Positions 52,823-62,064 of a DNA stretch of 64,000 nt are shown one piece after another. The translations under genes were made by a program, and so were the position numbers. Source of the stretch: Cellulophaga sp. RHA19 (GTDB taxonomy: Bacteria; Bacteroidota; Bacteroidia; Flavobacteriales; Flavobacteriaceae); assembly GCF_002813425.1 (NCBI RefSeq), contig NZ_PHUL01000001.1, positions 1,404,001 to 1,468,000 of the forward strand, in the 5' to 3' direction. The first letter of the stretch is position 1. The number at the start of each line of letters is the position of its first letter. The notes beneath the pieces are model-generated. The model had not been told where the DNA came from. It saw nothing but the letters and a program-made list of their open reading frames with translations, and searched no databases.

Positions 52823-53380
52823 ATGGATGACATTTTGATTAACATTGGCAGACAGCTAAAGCTGGCTCGCCAAAAAAGAAACTTGACCTTGCAGCAAGTT
52901 GCCAAGAGAACGGGCGTAAGTGCAGGGTTAATTTCAAAGATTGAGAACCTTAGGACAACTCCGTCTTTACCTGTTTTGCTAAAAATAATGCAAACATTAC
53001 AGATAGAACTTTCTGAGCTAGAACTTTCTTCTAGTATTGATGGGGATTACATTCTTATTAAAAACGGAACAGGCGTTAAAGAGGATCGTGAAGATTCAGA
53101 ACAATTAGAGTATACACATTTATTATCAAACTCTTCTAAAGGAGAAAGTATTCGTGTGTATTTAATTACCGTACAACCGCATGCAATTAGAAAACCAATT
53201 TCTACAAATGCTAATGAACTTGTTTACGTTTTAAGTGGTGCGCCAACTTATACGTTAAAAGGCAATGATATTACGTTAGATAGGGGAGATTTGTTGTTTT
53301 TTGATGGTACCGTAGCGCACGGTATATCTAATAGGTTTAATGAAGCTGCATTATTGCTAAAAATTTATTTATTACATTAA
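52823..53380 (+). CDS. XRE-family regulator with C-terminal cupin domain
   Basis: A 185-residue regulator. The N-terminal helix-turn-helix covers about residues 8-62 (RQLKLARQKRNLTLQQVA, GVSAGLISKIENLRTTPS). A small-molecule-binding cupin covers about 105-185 (ELVYVLSGAPTYTLKGNDITLDRGDLLFFDG). This PuuR-like layout often controls amino-acid or polyamine genes. Target genes are unknown. It has its own promoter and follows mod genes without being obviously part of their operon. Confidence 0.9.
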   Translation: MDDILINIGRQLKLARQKRNLTLQQVAKRTGVSAGLISKIENLRTTPSLPVLLKIMQTLQIELSELELSSSIDGDYILIKNGTGVKEDREDSEQLEYTHLLSNSSKGESIRVYLITVQPHAIRKPISTNANELVYVLSGAPTYTLKGNDITLDRGDLLFFDGTVAHGISNRFNEAALLLKIYLLH

Positions 53381-53401
53381 TTAATGTAATTGTATAAAAG
53401 T

Positions 53402-53437
53402 AAAAAAACCTTCAGTTAATAGCTGAAGGTTTTTTTA
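53402..53437. terminator. bidirectional intrinsic terminator
   Basis: Stem AACCTTCAG / CTGAAGGTT with A and T runs between the convergent regulator and DUF808 genes. Confidence 0.9.
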
Positions 53438-53464
53438 TGTTTTAAAGAGTACTGTTTTTTAGTG

Positions 53465-54346
53465 CTATTTTTTCTTTTTACCAAAAAGCTTTTTAAACAA
53501 ACCAATAATTGGTAAGGTTAAAAGTCCAATTACTAGTCCTAGTAAAAATTCTTTTAGCATAGCTGGTAATGGGATATCCTCTATTAGGTGATGTAAAAAT
53601 TCTATATTGTGTGCAAATACACCGCCAGCAACAGAAAGTAGAGCAAGTGTACCAACAACAGCTAAAAACTTTATAACCCACGGTAATGCGTTTACAAGGA
53701 GTTTTCCAAGCTTGTCAGAGAAGCTATCATCTTGTTCGTTTAGGTTTATTAGTTTTAAACCAAATTCATCCATTCTAACAATTAAGGCAACAATACCATA
53801 AACACCAACAGTAGCAATAATTGCAATTACAGTAACCACCATTATTTGCGTAGTTATGGGCTGGTCTGTAACAGTGCCTAAAGCAATAATTACAATTTCT
53901 ACAGAAAGTATAAAGTCTGTGAAAATAGCAGATTTAATTCTCCCTTTTTCTAGTTTTTGTAATTCTTCAATAGTAATGTCTTCATCTAAGAGTTCATTGG
54001 TATCGTGTTTGTGGCCAGCTAAAAATTCATATATTTTTTCTGCACCTTCATAGGCTAAATACAATCCGCCTAGCACAAGAATAACAGTTACTGCAACGGG
54101 TATAAAAGCACTTAATAAAAAAGCAAAGGGAAGAATTATAAGTTTATTTAAAAAAGAGCCTTTAGTAATTGCCCAAAGTACAGGTAATTCTCTGTCAGAT
54201 ATAAAACCAGATGCCTTTTCTGCATTTACAGCTAAATCATCTCCAAGGATACCTGCTGTCTTTTTAGCTGCAACTTTACTCATTACAGCTACGTCGTCCA
54301 TAAGCGCTGCTATATCATCTAATAATGCAAAAAAACCTGATGCCAT
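53465..54346 (-). CDS. DUF808 family inner-membrane protein (YedI-like)
   Basis: A 293-residue membrane protein. It starts MASGFFALLDDIAALMDDVAVMSK, the family hallmark, followed by six to seven transmembrane segments and a Lys-rich C-terminus (KKLFGKKKK). The function is unknown; relatives are annotated only as DUF808/YedI. It is a single gene ahead of tRNA-Asp. Length and start agree with the family. Confidence 0.92.
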   Translation of the reverse strand: MASGFFALLDDIAALMDDVAVMSKVAAKKTAGILGDDLAVNAEKASGFISDRELPVLWAITKGSFLNKLIILPFAFLLSAFIPVAVTVILVLGGLYLAYEGAEKIYEFLAGHKHDTNELLDEDITIEELQKLEKGRIKSAIFTDFILSVEIVIIALGTVTDQPITTQIMVVTVIAIIATVGVYGIVALIVRMDEFGLKLINLNEQDDSFSDKLGKLLVNALPWVIKFLAVVGTLALLSVAGGVFAHNIEFLHHLIEDIPLPAMLKEFLLGLVIGLLTLPIIGLFKKLFGKKKK

Positions 54347-54540
54347 ATGTGTCTATCTTTTTTTAAAAGTTTAAAAGTATACTTTTTCTTTAAACTGATG
54401 AAGTCACAAATATAAATCATTAAAATAAAGTGAAGTTTGTAAATGTGTCTTATGGGGAGATTTAAAAAAAGAATAAGAATTGAAACTGAAAACTTTTTGT
54501 AGTAAACTATTTTTTTCTGTTTCAAAAAGGTATAAAACCA

Positions 54541-54571
54541 AAAAAACCTTCAACAAATGTTGAAGGTTTTT
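54541..54571 (-). terminator. intrinsic terminator of tRNA-Asp
   Basis: Stem AAAACCTTCAAC / GTTGAAGGTTTT with loop AAAT, directly downstream of the tRNA on the minus strand, followed by Ts. Confidence 0.9.
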
Positions 54572-54572
54572 G

Positions 54573-54646
54573 CGGTCTGGACGGGACTCGAACCCGCGAC
54601 CCCCTGCGTGACAGGCAGGTATTCTAACCAACTGAACTACCAGACC
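54573..54646 (-). tRNA. tRNA-Asp (anticodon GTC)
   Basis: A 74-base cloverleaf on the minus strand. The acceptor stem is GGTCTGG / CCAGACC with discriminator G. The anticodon loop reads CTGTCAC within stem GCCTG/CAGGC-type pairing, so the anticodon is GTC. The T-loop GGTTCGAGTCC is present. The CCA end is not encoded. It is followed by an intrinsic terminator. Confidence 0.96.
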
Positions 54647-54722
54647 GTGGCGTTTAGCGGTTGCAAATATACAGAGGTTATTTGGTTCCACAAAACTTTT
54701 TGAAAGAATTTTTAAATTTTTT

Positions 54723-55646
54723 TTAAAATTTTTGTCGCTCTACCATATACGTGTTAAAAACTGAGGCAAAATTTTCTGCAATATCAACAGCCACATATTT
54801 TATCTTGTATTGAGCGCATTTTAATTTGATATCTGACAGATAGGAAGTTAGCTCTTTTTGGTATGCTTCTTTTACATTTTCTGCATACAAATCTATGTGC
54901 TGGTTGGTCTCTACATCTACAAAACGCTTAGGTGCATCATCAAAATTAAAAAAAAGTTCTTTTTCTTTATCTAGCAGGTGAAAAAGTACAACTTCATGTT
55001 TATTATATTTTAAATGTTGCAGTGCATCAAACAATTTTTCGTCCTCTTCTTCGGTCTGAAACATATCTGTAAAAAGAAACACCAGACTACGTTTGTGCAT
55101 TTTTTCTGCTATTTGGTGCAAATAGGTATATGTTTTTGTTTTCTGAGCCGGATTTTTATCAGTTACTACTTCACTCAACTTTGCTAAAAGCATTTGGTGG
55201 TGACGTTCACTACTTTTTTCAGAGGAATAAAAATTATAAGCATCAGAATAAATACTTAAACCAACTGCGTCTCTCTGTTTTTTTAAAATATTCATTAAGC
55301 CTGCAATAGCCAAAACACCAAATCCTATTTTATTAAGGTTGGTTACACTTAGTTTTTTTACTTCAGGATAATACATAGATGCAGAACTGTCTAAAATCAT
55401 ATGACACCTTAAATTGGTTTCTTCCTCATATCTTTTAGTGTATAACTTATCTGTTTTTGCAAAAAGTTTCCAGTCTATATGTTTTGTGCTTTCTCCTTTA
55501 TTGTAAATTTTGTGCTCTGCAAATTCTGCAGAAAACCCGTGAAACGGACTCTTATGTATTCCGCTAATAAAACCTTCTACTACCTGCTTGGCTAAAAGCT
55601 CTAAGTTTAATAACGGTTGCGCATTTAAATTGTCCTTAATGTTCAT
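54723..55646 (-). CDS. DUF58 domain-containing protein
   Basis: A 307-residue protein of the DUF58 family, often found with MoxR ATPases in chaperone-like modules; no MoxR gene is visible here. It carries the family core GESTKHIDWKLFAKTDKLYTKRYEEE (about residues 51-76) and a von Willebrand-like segment near MILDSSASMYYPE (about 82-95, DxSxS metal site). Its function is unknown. It lies 4 bases after the aminopeptidase gene, and is probably co-transcribed with it. Confidence 0.86.
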   Translation of the reverse strand: MNIKDNLNAQPLLNLELLAKQVVEGFISGIHKSPFHGFSAEFAEHKIYNKGESTKHIDWKLFAKTDKLYTKRYEEETNLRCHMILDSSASMYYPEVKKLSVTNLNKIGFGVLAIAGLMNILKKQRDAVGLSIYSDAYNFYSSEKSSERHHQMLLAKLSEVVTDKNPAQKTKTYTYLHQIAEKMHKRSLVFLFTDMFQTEEEDEKLFDALQHLKYNKHEVVLFHLLDKEKELFFNFDDAPKRFVDVETNQHIDLYAENVKEAYQKELTSYLSDIKLKCAQYKIKYVAVDIAENFASVFNTYMVERQKF

Positions 55647-55650
55647 AAAC

Positions 55651-58215
55651 CTACTTTTTTATAGTTTGCGCTCTTTTTAAGTCATCTGTAGTTTGTAAAA
55701 GTTTTTTTAACAGAATAGGATTAAAGTTAGGGTTTTTACTTAAAAAATCTTGTAATATTTGGTATGCATCTTTAGATGTGTACTTACCAATAGAACTAGC
55801 AAGCCAACCTTTAGGAAAAAAAATATCTCCTGTTAATTGTACTTCTTCTAACTTATTTAAACATTCTTTTAAATGTTTTTTACTTTCTTCTTGTCTTAAC
55901 GGGTGATGTATGTTTGCTAAAGCACTTTGTACCCAAGATTCTTTTTCTCTGTTTTTGGCATCAAATAAAGACACCATGAAGGCATCTCTTTCTTTACTAT
56001 TGTTACTTAAAGATGGTTGTAGCCACACAAACCTAGCAAGTTTATCTGGGTTGCTAATACTCTTTTCTTGCTCTTTTAAAATTTCTGTAGCCTTTGGGTG
56101 ATTTTTTATAACTAATTCGCCAGCAAGACTGGTATAATCGTCTTCGTTTAAAAACAATGATGGTATGCTTATTTCTTTTTTCCAAAAAGCGTATAAGTTA
56201 TCTATTGCTTTGTTTGATGTTGCAATGGATGTATAAAGGTTAAAAATAGTTTTTTTAAACGTTTTTGGTTTATCACTTTTTACTAGATTAAGTAAAGTAT
56301 CTTCAGTACTAATTTGTATTTTTTCTTTGTTTTTTTCTGATAAAAAGCTCCAATACAAATCTCTAGTTCTTCCGGTAATATAATTAAGAATAAGTTCATT
56401 TTTTTCTGATGCTACTCCGTCTAAAAACACATTAAAGGCATCTAAAGCAGGTACTTTGTTATTTAAAAACACTTCGTATAAGTTTATATAGCTGTAACCA
56501 CGAGCAGTAGCATCTTTTATGTCTTTTATTTTTGAAATCTTAGCCACATCAACCGGAAAAACTCCATATCCAAAACCGTTAGCGTTGTAAATAATTTGCA
56601 GTGGTTTTGCAAGTCCTATAGTTTCATTTAGCTGAAGATTTTTACCATTTATTGATGTATTTATAGTTTTTACACTGTCCTTATATACAAGTTGTATAGC
56701 AAAAGATTGTGGCCATACTTTATCTGTGCCATCCTCTGCCTTTTGCGTAATTGTAAAATTGGTTATTTCGTTATCCTTATAGGTAATACTATCTGTAAAA
56801 ACTGGTCTGCCAGATTTGTTTACCCATACGTTAGACCATTGTTTTATGTCTACATCAGATTTTTTATCTAAAATAGATACCAAATCGTTCCAATCTGCAT
56901 TACCATTGGCATAGGTTTTTATATACTCTTGCATACCTTCTTTAAAAGCATCTTTGCCTAAAACAGTTTCTAGTTGCTGCATCATTATAGGTGCTTTGTT
57001 ATAAATAATACGACCGTATAAAGAGCCTGCATTTTTTAAATTGCCTAAATGTTGTTTAATAGGATTGGTGCCTTTTGTGCGATCTTCTGAGTAAGCACTA
57101 GGGTAGTGTGTCATCATAAATTTTAATTGATGATCTATATCAGGAAAAAGCGGATTCATAATTTTATCTGCCATAAAATTAGCAAACACTTCTTTAAGCC
57201 AAACATCATCAAACCATTGCATAGTAACCAAATCTCCAAACCACATATGAGATGTTTCATGAGCTATTAATTTAGCACGAGATAATTTCTGATTTTGAGT
57301 AGCATTTTTGTCTAAAAATAAATATGATTCTCTGTATTGTATTGCTCCTACGTGTTCCATACCGCCATATTGAAAAGGCGGAATACTGGCAAAATCCATT
57401 TTCTGAAAGGGAAAATTATACGCTGTATAATTAATTAAAAAGTCTAAAGACTGTTGGTGAATGTTAAACACCTCATTAGTACTCTCTGCAATTTTTTCTT
57501 TATTATTTTCTCTGTATAAAAAGCGCATATCAAAAGCCCCCGGATTTTTTATTTCCTCTGTAAATTTACCAGCAACAAAAGAAAACAAGTAAGAGCTCAT
57601 TTTATCTGTAGTGTTAAAAATATGAGTGGTATACTCTTCTTTTTCTATTTTTTCTTTTTCAGTACCGCCACATAAAACTTTCCAATCTTTAGGGGCCGTA
57701 ATAGTTAAGTTGTAATTAGCTTTTAAGTTAGGTTGGTCTAAGCAAGGAAATAAGGTGCTTGCTCTGTCTGGTACCAATAAGGTGTATAAAAACTCTTTGT
57801 TTCTGTTAAGTGATAACTCGCCAGCATTAAAAGAAATATCAATTTTATTTTCTCCTATAATTAATGCGTTTTTATCTATAATTAAATGCTCTTTGGTGTG
57901 GTTAATAGGTGTGCTTTTGCCGTTAACACTAAGTGTTTTTAAATGGTCTTTATTTTCATTGAAATCTAAAATAAGATTGTATTGTAAGTCGGTAATGTTT
58001 GCAGTAATTGTTAAAGTGGCTGGTATTGGATCCTCTATATTTTTAGGAATTGAAAAATTTAAATCATATTGCAAATCCTTAATTTGTTTTTTTCTGTAGT
58101 TAGCAAGATCAAAAGAAATGCCTTTTTCTATAGCTAAGGTTTTAGGTATTTCTTTGTTTTGAGGACAACCAACTAAGGTTAAGACTAGTATAGTAAGGAG
58201 CGTAAATTTTTTCAT
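55651..58215 (-). CDS. M1 family aminopeptidase, lipoprotein
   Basis: An 854-residue zinc aminopeptidase anchored by a lipobox (VLTLVGC, Cys17). The M1 exopeptidase motif GGMEH is at 284-288. The zinc site HETSH is at 319-323, with third ligand Glu342, exactly the expected spacing. It probably digests peptides in the periplasm or at the outer membrane. It is followed by the DUF58 gene. The C-terminal half is the helical domain of M1 enzymes. Confidence 0.93.
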   Translation of the reverse strand: MKKFTLLTILVLTLVGCPQNKEIPKTLAIEKGISFDLANYRKKQIKDLQYDLNFSIPKNIEDPIPATLTITANITDLQYNLILDFNENKDHLKTLSVNGKSTPINHTKEHLIIDKNALIIGENKIDISFNAGELSLNRNKEFLYTLLVPDRASTLFPCLDQPNLKANYNLTITAPKDWKVLCGGTEKEKIEKEEYTTHIFNTTDKMSSYLFSFVAGKFTEEIKNPGAFDMRFLYRENNKEKIAESTNEVFNIHQQSLDFLINYTAYNFPFQKMDFASIPPFQYGGMEHVGAIQYRESYLFLDKNATQNQKLSRAKLIAHETSHMWFGDLVTMQWFDDVWLKEVFANFMADKIMNPLFPDIDHQLKFMMTHYPSAYSEDRTKGTNPIKQHLGNLKNAGSLYGRIIYNKAPIMMQQLETVLGKDAFKEGMQEYIKTYANGNADWNDLVSILDKKSDVDIKQWSNVWVNKSGRPVFTDSITYKDNEITNFTITQKAEDGTDKVWPQSFAIQLVYKDSVKTINTSINGKNLQLNETIGLAKPLQIIYNANGFGYGVFPVDVAKISKIKDIKDATARGYSYINLYEVFLNNKVPALDAFNVFLDGVASEKNELILNYITGRTRDLYWSFLSEKNKEKIQISTEDTLLNLVKSDKPKTFKKTIFNLYTSIATSNKAIDNLYAFWKKEISIPSLFLNEDDYTSLAGELVIKNHPKATEILKEQEKSISNPDKLARFVWLQPSLSNNSKERDAFMVSLFDAKNREKESWVQSALANIHHPLRQEESKKHLKECLNKLEEVQLTGDIFFPKGWLASSIGKYTSKDAYQILQDFLSKNPNFNPILLKKLLQTTDDLKRAQTIKK

Positions 58216-58241
58216 AAATAATAGAGGTAAGTAGTAAAAAT

Positions 58242-58276
58242 AAAAAAGGGTTTGACAAACGCCAAACCCTTTTTTA
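58242..58276 (-). terminator. intrinsic terminator of trxA
   Basis: Stem AAAAGGGTTTG / CAAACCCTTTT between trxA and the aminopeptidase gene; T-rich on the minus strand. Confidence 0.88.
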
Positions 58277-58293
58277 TAATTGTATGCTTTAGA

Positions 58294-58611
58294 CTATAAT
58301 AAAGCGTCTATAGCGTCTGTGTAAACTTGTTTTGGAGAAACACCAACTTGTCTGCTAACCATTTCACCATTTTTAAATACTAATACTGTAGGTATGTTAC
58401 GTACACCGTATTTTGCTGCAAATTCTTGGTTTGCATCTACGTCTACTTTACCAACAACAGCTTTTCCTTCGTACTCAGAACTAACTTCGTCAATAATAGG
58501 ACCAACCATTCTACAAGGACCACACCAAGCTGCCCAAAAATCTACAACAACTGGTTTGTCACTTTTTAAAACAACTTCGTCAAAAGTTGCGTCTGTTATT
58601 TCTAATGCCAT
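58294..58611 (-). CDS. trxA: thioredoxin
   Basis: A 105-residue thioredoxin with the active-site motif WCGPC (Trp29, Cys30, Cys33). The cis-Pro loop is in RNIPTVLVF. It is the general cytoplasmic disulfide reductant. There is no signal peptide. It is monocistronic, with a TAACTTTG element at 58634-58641 and its own terminator. Confidence 0.96.
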   Translation of the reverse strand: MALEITDATFDEVVLKSDKPVVVDFWAAWCGPCRMVGPIIDEVSSEYEGKAVVGKVDVDANQEFAAKYGVRNIPTVLVFKNGEMVSRQVGVSPKQVYTDAIDALL

Positions 58612-58633
58612 AATTTTATTTTTTAATATTATA

Positions 58634-58641
58634 CAAAGTTA
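58634..58641 (-). promoter_or_regulatory. -7 promoter element of trxA
   Basis: The minus strand reads TAACTTTG, 23 bases upstream of the trxA ATG. Confidence 0.5.
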
Positions 58642-58771
58642 GTCAAATAAATTCCTATTTCCTTAACAACGAACTATACCTATTATCTATTGTTCTATTA
58701 ATTATTTTTATAACAGAACGTAAGGGGTATTGTTATTTTTTAATGTTTTAAAATTAATTGTAATTCTACGC

Positions 58772-60775
58772 CTAAGCAAATAAATTGTCTAATAAATGAT
58801 CTTTAACCAAATTAGGAATAGTAACCTTAAGTTCTGGCGTTCTTTTCATTTCACGTTCTATGGCAAAAATAGCTTCTTTATTACGAGCCCAACTACGCCT
58901 AGATATACCGTTGTTTACATCGTAAAAAAGCATATTTTTTAATTTTTTTGATGCTTCTACAGAACCATCCAACACCATACCAAAGCCACCATTTGTAACT
59001 TCTCCCCAACCAACGCCACCGCCATTGTGTATAGATACCCAAGTTGCGCCTCTAAAACTATCACCAATTACATTGTGTATAGCCATATCTGCTGTAAACT
59101 TACTGCCGTCATAGATGTTACTTGTTTCTCTAAAAGGAGAGTCTGTGCCACTAACATCATGGTGGTCTCTACCAAGTACAACAGGAGCAGAAAGTTCTCC
59201 TGTTTTTATGGCTTGGTTAAAGGCTTCTGCAATTTTTGCTCTACCCTCTGCGTCTGCATATAAAATACGTGCTTGTGAGCCTACAACCAGTTTATTTTGT
59301 TCAGCTTCTCTAATCCAAGTAATATTATCTTGCATTTGTTGCTGAATTTCTTCTGGAGCGGTAGCCTTAATTTCTTCCATTACTTTTAAAGCAATAGCAT
59401 CTGTTTTTTGTAAATCTTCAGGTTTACCAGAAGAACACACCCAACGAAAAGGTCCAAAGCCATAATCAAAACACATAGGTCCTAATATATCTTGCACGTA
59501 AGATGGGTACTTAAAATCTATATTGTTTTTTGCCATAACATCACCGCCTGCACGAGATGTTTCAAGTAAAAAGGCATTACCATAATCAAAAAAGTAAGTG
59601 CCATTTGCAGTATGTTTATTAATTGCAGCTACTTGTCTTTTTAGAGACTCTTGTACTTTTTGTTTAAAGGTATTAGGATTGGTGCTCATTAACTCATTGG
59701 ATTCTTCAAAAGAAATACCCACTGGGTAATAACCGCCAGCCCACGGGTTGTGTAAAGATGTTTGGTCTGACCCTAAATGAATAAAAATGTTTTCATCATA
59801 AAAACGTTCCCAAACTTCTACAATATTACCAATGTAAGCAATAGAAACGACCTCTTTACTCTCTTGTGCTTTTTTTGTTTTTACAACAAGTTCATCTATA
59901 GAATCTATTAAAACATCTACCCAGCCTTGCGAGTGTCTTTTAGTTGCAGCAGCTGCATTAACCTCTGCGCAAATTGTAATACAACCGGCAATATTGCCAG
60001 CTTTTGGTTGTGCACCACTCATACCACCTAAACCAGCAGTTAAAAATATTTTACCTGCAGAGGTTTCATTAGGTTTTAATACTTTTCTAAAAGCATTCAT
60101 TACCGTAATTGTAGTGCCATGTACAATGCCTTGTGGTCCAATGTACATATAAGAACCAGCTGTCATTTGTCCGTATTGCGTTACACCAAGTGCATTGTAT
60201 TTTTCCCAATCGTCTGGTTTGGAATAGTTGGGAATCATCATACCATTAGTAACAACAACTCGTGGAGCTTCTTTTGTAGACGGAAAAAGTCCCATAGGAT
60301 GACCAGAATAAATGTGCAATGTTTGCTCCTCTGTCATTGTTGCTAAATACTGCATGGTTAGTACGTATTGAGCCCAATTTTGAAAAACAGCACCATTGCC
60401 ACCATAGGTAATAAGCTCCTCTGGATGTTGCGCAACCGCAGGATCTAAGTTATTCATAATCATTAACTGTAATGCAGCAGCTTGTGGTGTTTTTGCTGGG
60501 TATTCTGATATTGGTCTGGCGTAAATATCATATTCAGGTTTAAACCTAAACATATAAATACGACCATAATTTTGTAGTTCGTTTGCAAATTCTTTTGATA
60601 ATTCTGTGTGCCAAGCAACCGGAAAATAACGTAATGCATTTTTTAAAGCTAACTTTTTCTCTTCTAAAGAAAGAATGTCTTTTCTTTTAGGAGCGTGATT
60701 AGCATCTTCTGCATATGCTCTTTTTACGGGTAATGTTCTAGGAATACCTTGAAGAATTTGAGATTTAAAATCCAT
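58772..60775 (-). CDS. hutU: urocanate hydratase (long form)
   Basis: Converts urocanate to imidazolonepropionate using tightly bound NAD. The 667-residue protein is about 110 longer than the classical 555-560 form, as I recall for Bacteroidota. It has the NAD-binding TAGLGGMSGAQPKAGNIAG, the active-site QGWVDVLIDS-like region and the conserved FRWVCSSG near the catalytic Cys. It is the last gene of a hutH-hutI-hutU run; 46 bases separate it from hutI. Confidence 0.95.
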   Translation of the reverse strand: MDFKSQILQGIPRTLPVKRAYAEDANHAPKRKDILSLEEKKLALKNALRYFPVAWHTELSKEFANELQNYGRIYMFRFKPEYDIYARPISEYPAKTPQAAALQLMIMNNLDPAVAQHPEELITYGGNGAVFQNWAQYVLTMQYLATMTEEQTLHIYSGHPMGLFPSTKEAPRVVVTNGMMIPNYSKPDDWEKYNALGVTQYGQMTAGSYMYIGPQGIVHGTTITVMNAFRKVLKPNETSAGKIFLTAGLGGMSGAQPKAGNIAGCITICAEVNAAAATKRHSQGWVDVLIDSIDELVVKTKKAQESKEVVSIAYIGNIVEVWERFYDENIFIHLGSDQTSLHNPWAGGYYPVGISFEESNELMSTNPNTFKQKVQESLKRQVAAINKHTANGTYFFDYGNAFLLETSRAGGDVMAKNNIDFKYPSYVQDILGPMCFDYGFGPFRWVCSSGKPEDLQKTDAIALKVMEEIKATAPEEIQQQMQDNITWIREAEQNKLVVGSQARILYADAEGRAKIAEAFNQAIKTGELSAPVVLGRDHHDVSGTDSPFRETSNIYDGSKFTADMAIHNVIGDSFRGATWVSIHNGGGVGWGEVTNGGFGMVLDGSVEASKKLKNMLFYDVNNGISRRSWARNKEAIFAIEREMKRTPELKVTIPNLVKDHLLDNLFA

Positions 60776-60821
60776 TTTAATTTATTTTTATATTGAAATA
60801 GTTTGGAACTATCCTTTTAGA

Positions 60822-62063
60822 TTAAAAATCTATTTTGGTTCCTTTTTTCCAAACGTAACTTGGTTTTAGTTGTCCTTGTTGGTATAAAATTTCTTTATAG
60901 TTTGATGTTGGAAAAGCAATAAAATCTGCCATAAATCCATTATTTAATGCACCTCTGTCTTTAAGACTTAAAGCAGCAGCGGCTCTAAAAGTAATACCAG
61001 ATAAAACCTCGGCATTACTCAGTTTTTGAAAAGTTCCTAATATAGAAGCTTGTGTAAGTAAATCTCCCATTGGTGCAGAACCAGGATTGTGGTCACTTGC
61101 AATTGCAACAGCACCACCAGCATCTAATAGTTTACGTGCAGGTGTAAAAGCACAGCCAAGGCCTATACTTGCTCCAGGTAAAGCTGTAGAAATAACATCA
61201 CTTTTTGCTAAAATTTTTATTTCTTCATCTGTACTAGCCTCTAAATGGTCTGCACTTACAGCATCAAAATCTATAGCAACTTTACTTCCGCCAGTAGAAA
61301 ACTGATCTGCATGTACTGTAATTGTAAAGCCCATTTCCTTTGCCTTTTTAAAGTAAGGTGCAATTACTTCTGCTGTAAAAGCACCTTCTTCAATAAAAGC
61401 ATCAATTCTGGTTGTTAAATGTTCTTCTTTTAAAAGGGGGAAAAGGGAGATGCTTATTTCTTTTAAGTACTCACTTGCGGTACCATTATAATCTTTAGGG
61501 TGCATATGTGCAGCCAAGCAAGTAGAAATTAAATCGGCTTTAATTTTATTGTCTACATTTTTAATAGCACGCAACATTTTAAGTTCTTCGTAAACAGATA
61601 AACCGTAGCCACTTTTTACTTCTATAGTTGTTACACCATTTTTTAAATGTTTATTTGCTCTTTTGGTAATACCCTCTTCTAATTCTAAAATACTAGCTTT
61701 TCTGGTTTGTGTAACAGTATCCCAAATGCCACCACCAGCTTTAGAAATTTCTAAATAGGTTTTGCCTGCATTACGCATAGCATAATCATTAGCTCTGGTG
61801 CCACCAAAACATATATGTGTATGTGAATCTATAAAACCAGGCAAACAAACGCTATCGCCTTTAACTTCTTCTAGTAAAGTATTTTTAATGTCTATTTGTT
61901 TTAATAAGTCTTTGTAAGGACCAACAGCAACTATAGTATTGTTTTTAACTATAATACCGCCATTTTTTATGACTACCAATTCTTCATCTGTAACAGCTCC
62001 TTTAACGGCAATGCCTGTCATTGGTAATAGTTGTGTAAAAGGGCCAATAAGTTTTTGTTTCAT
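60822..62063 (-). CDS. hutI: imidazolonepropionase
   Basis: Opens the imidazolone ring to N-formimidoylglutamate. The 413-residue protein is an amidohydrolase-fold enzyme with metal ligands in DSHTHICFGG (about residues 78-87) and a later ASDHNPGSAP motif. The start at 62063 is one base after the hutH stop; an upstream in-frame ATG at 62090 would overlap hutH. It is co-transcribed with hutH and hutU. Confidence 0.95.
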   Translation of the reverse strand: MKQKLIGPFTQLLPMTGIAVKGAVTDEELVVIKNGGIIVKNNTIVAVGPYKDLLKQIDIKNTLLEEVKGDSVCLPGFIDSHTHICFGGTRANDYAMRNAGKTYLEISKAGGGIWDTVTQTRKASILELEEGITKRANKHLKNGVTTIEVKSGYGLSVYEELKMLRAIKNVDNKIKADLISTCLAAHMHPKDYNGTASEYLKEISISLFPLLKEEHLTTRIDAFIEEGAFTAEVIAPYFKKAKEMGFTITVHADQFSTGGSKVAIDFDAVSADHLEASTDEEIKILAKSDVISTALPGASIGLGCAFTPARKLLDAGGAVAIASDHNPGSAPMGDLLTQASILGTFQKLSNAEVLSGITFRAAAALSLKDRGALNNGFMADFIAFPTSNYKEILYQQGQLKPSYVWKKGTKIDF

Positions 62064-62064
62064 A

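Noticed and set aside
54404..54691. A 95-codon frame on the minus strand with a GLVVQLVRIPACHAGG-type start
   Set aside because: It reads through tRNA-Asp and its terminator; this translated pattern is a common artefact of tRNA genes.
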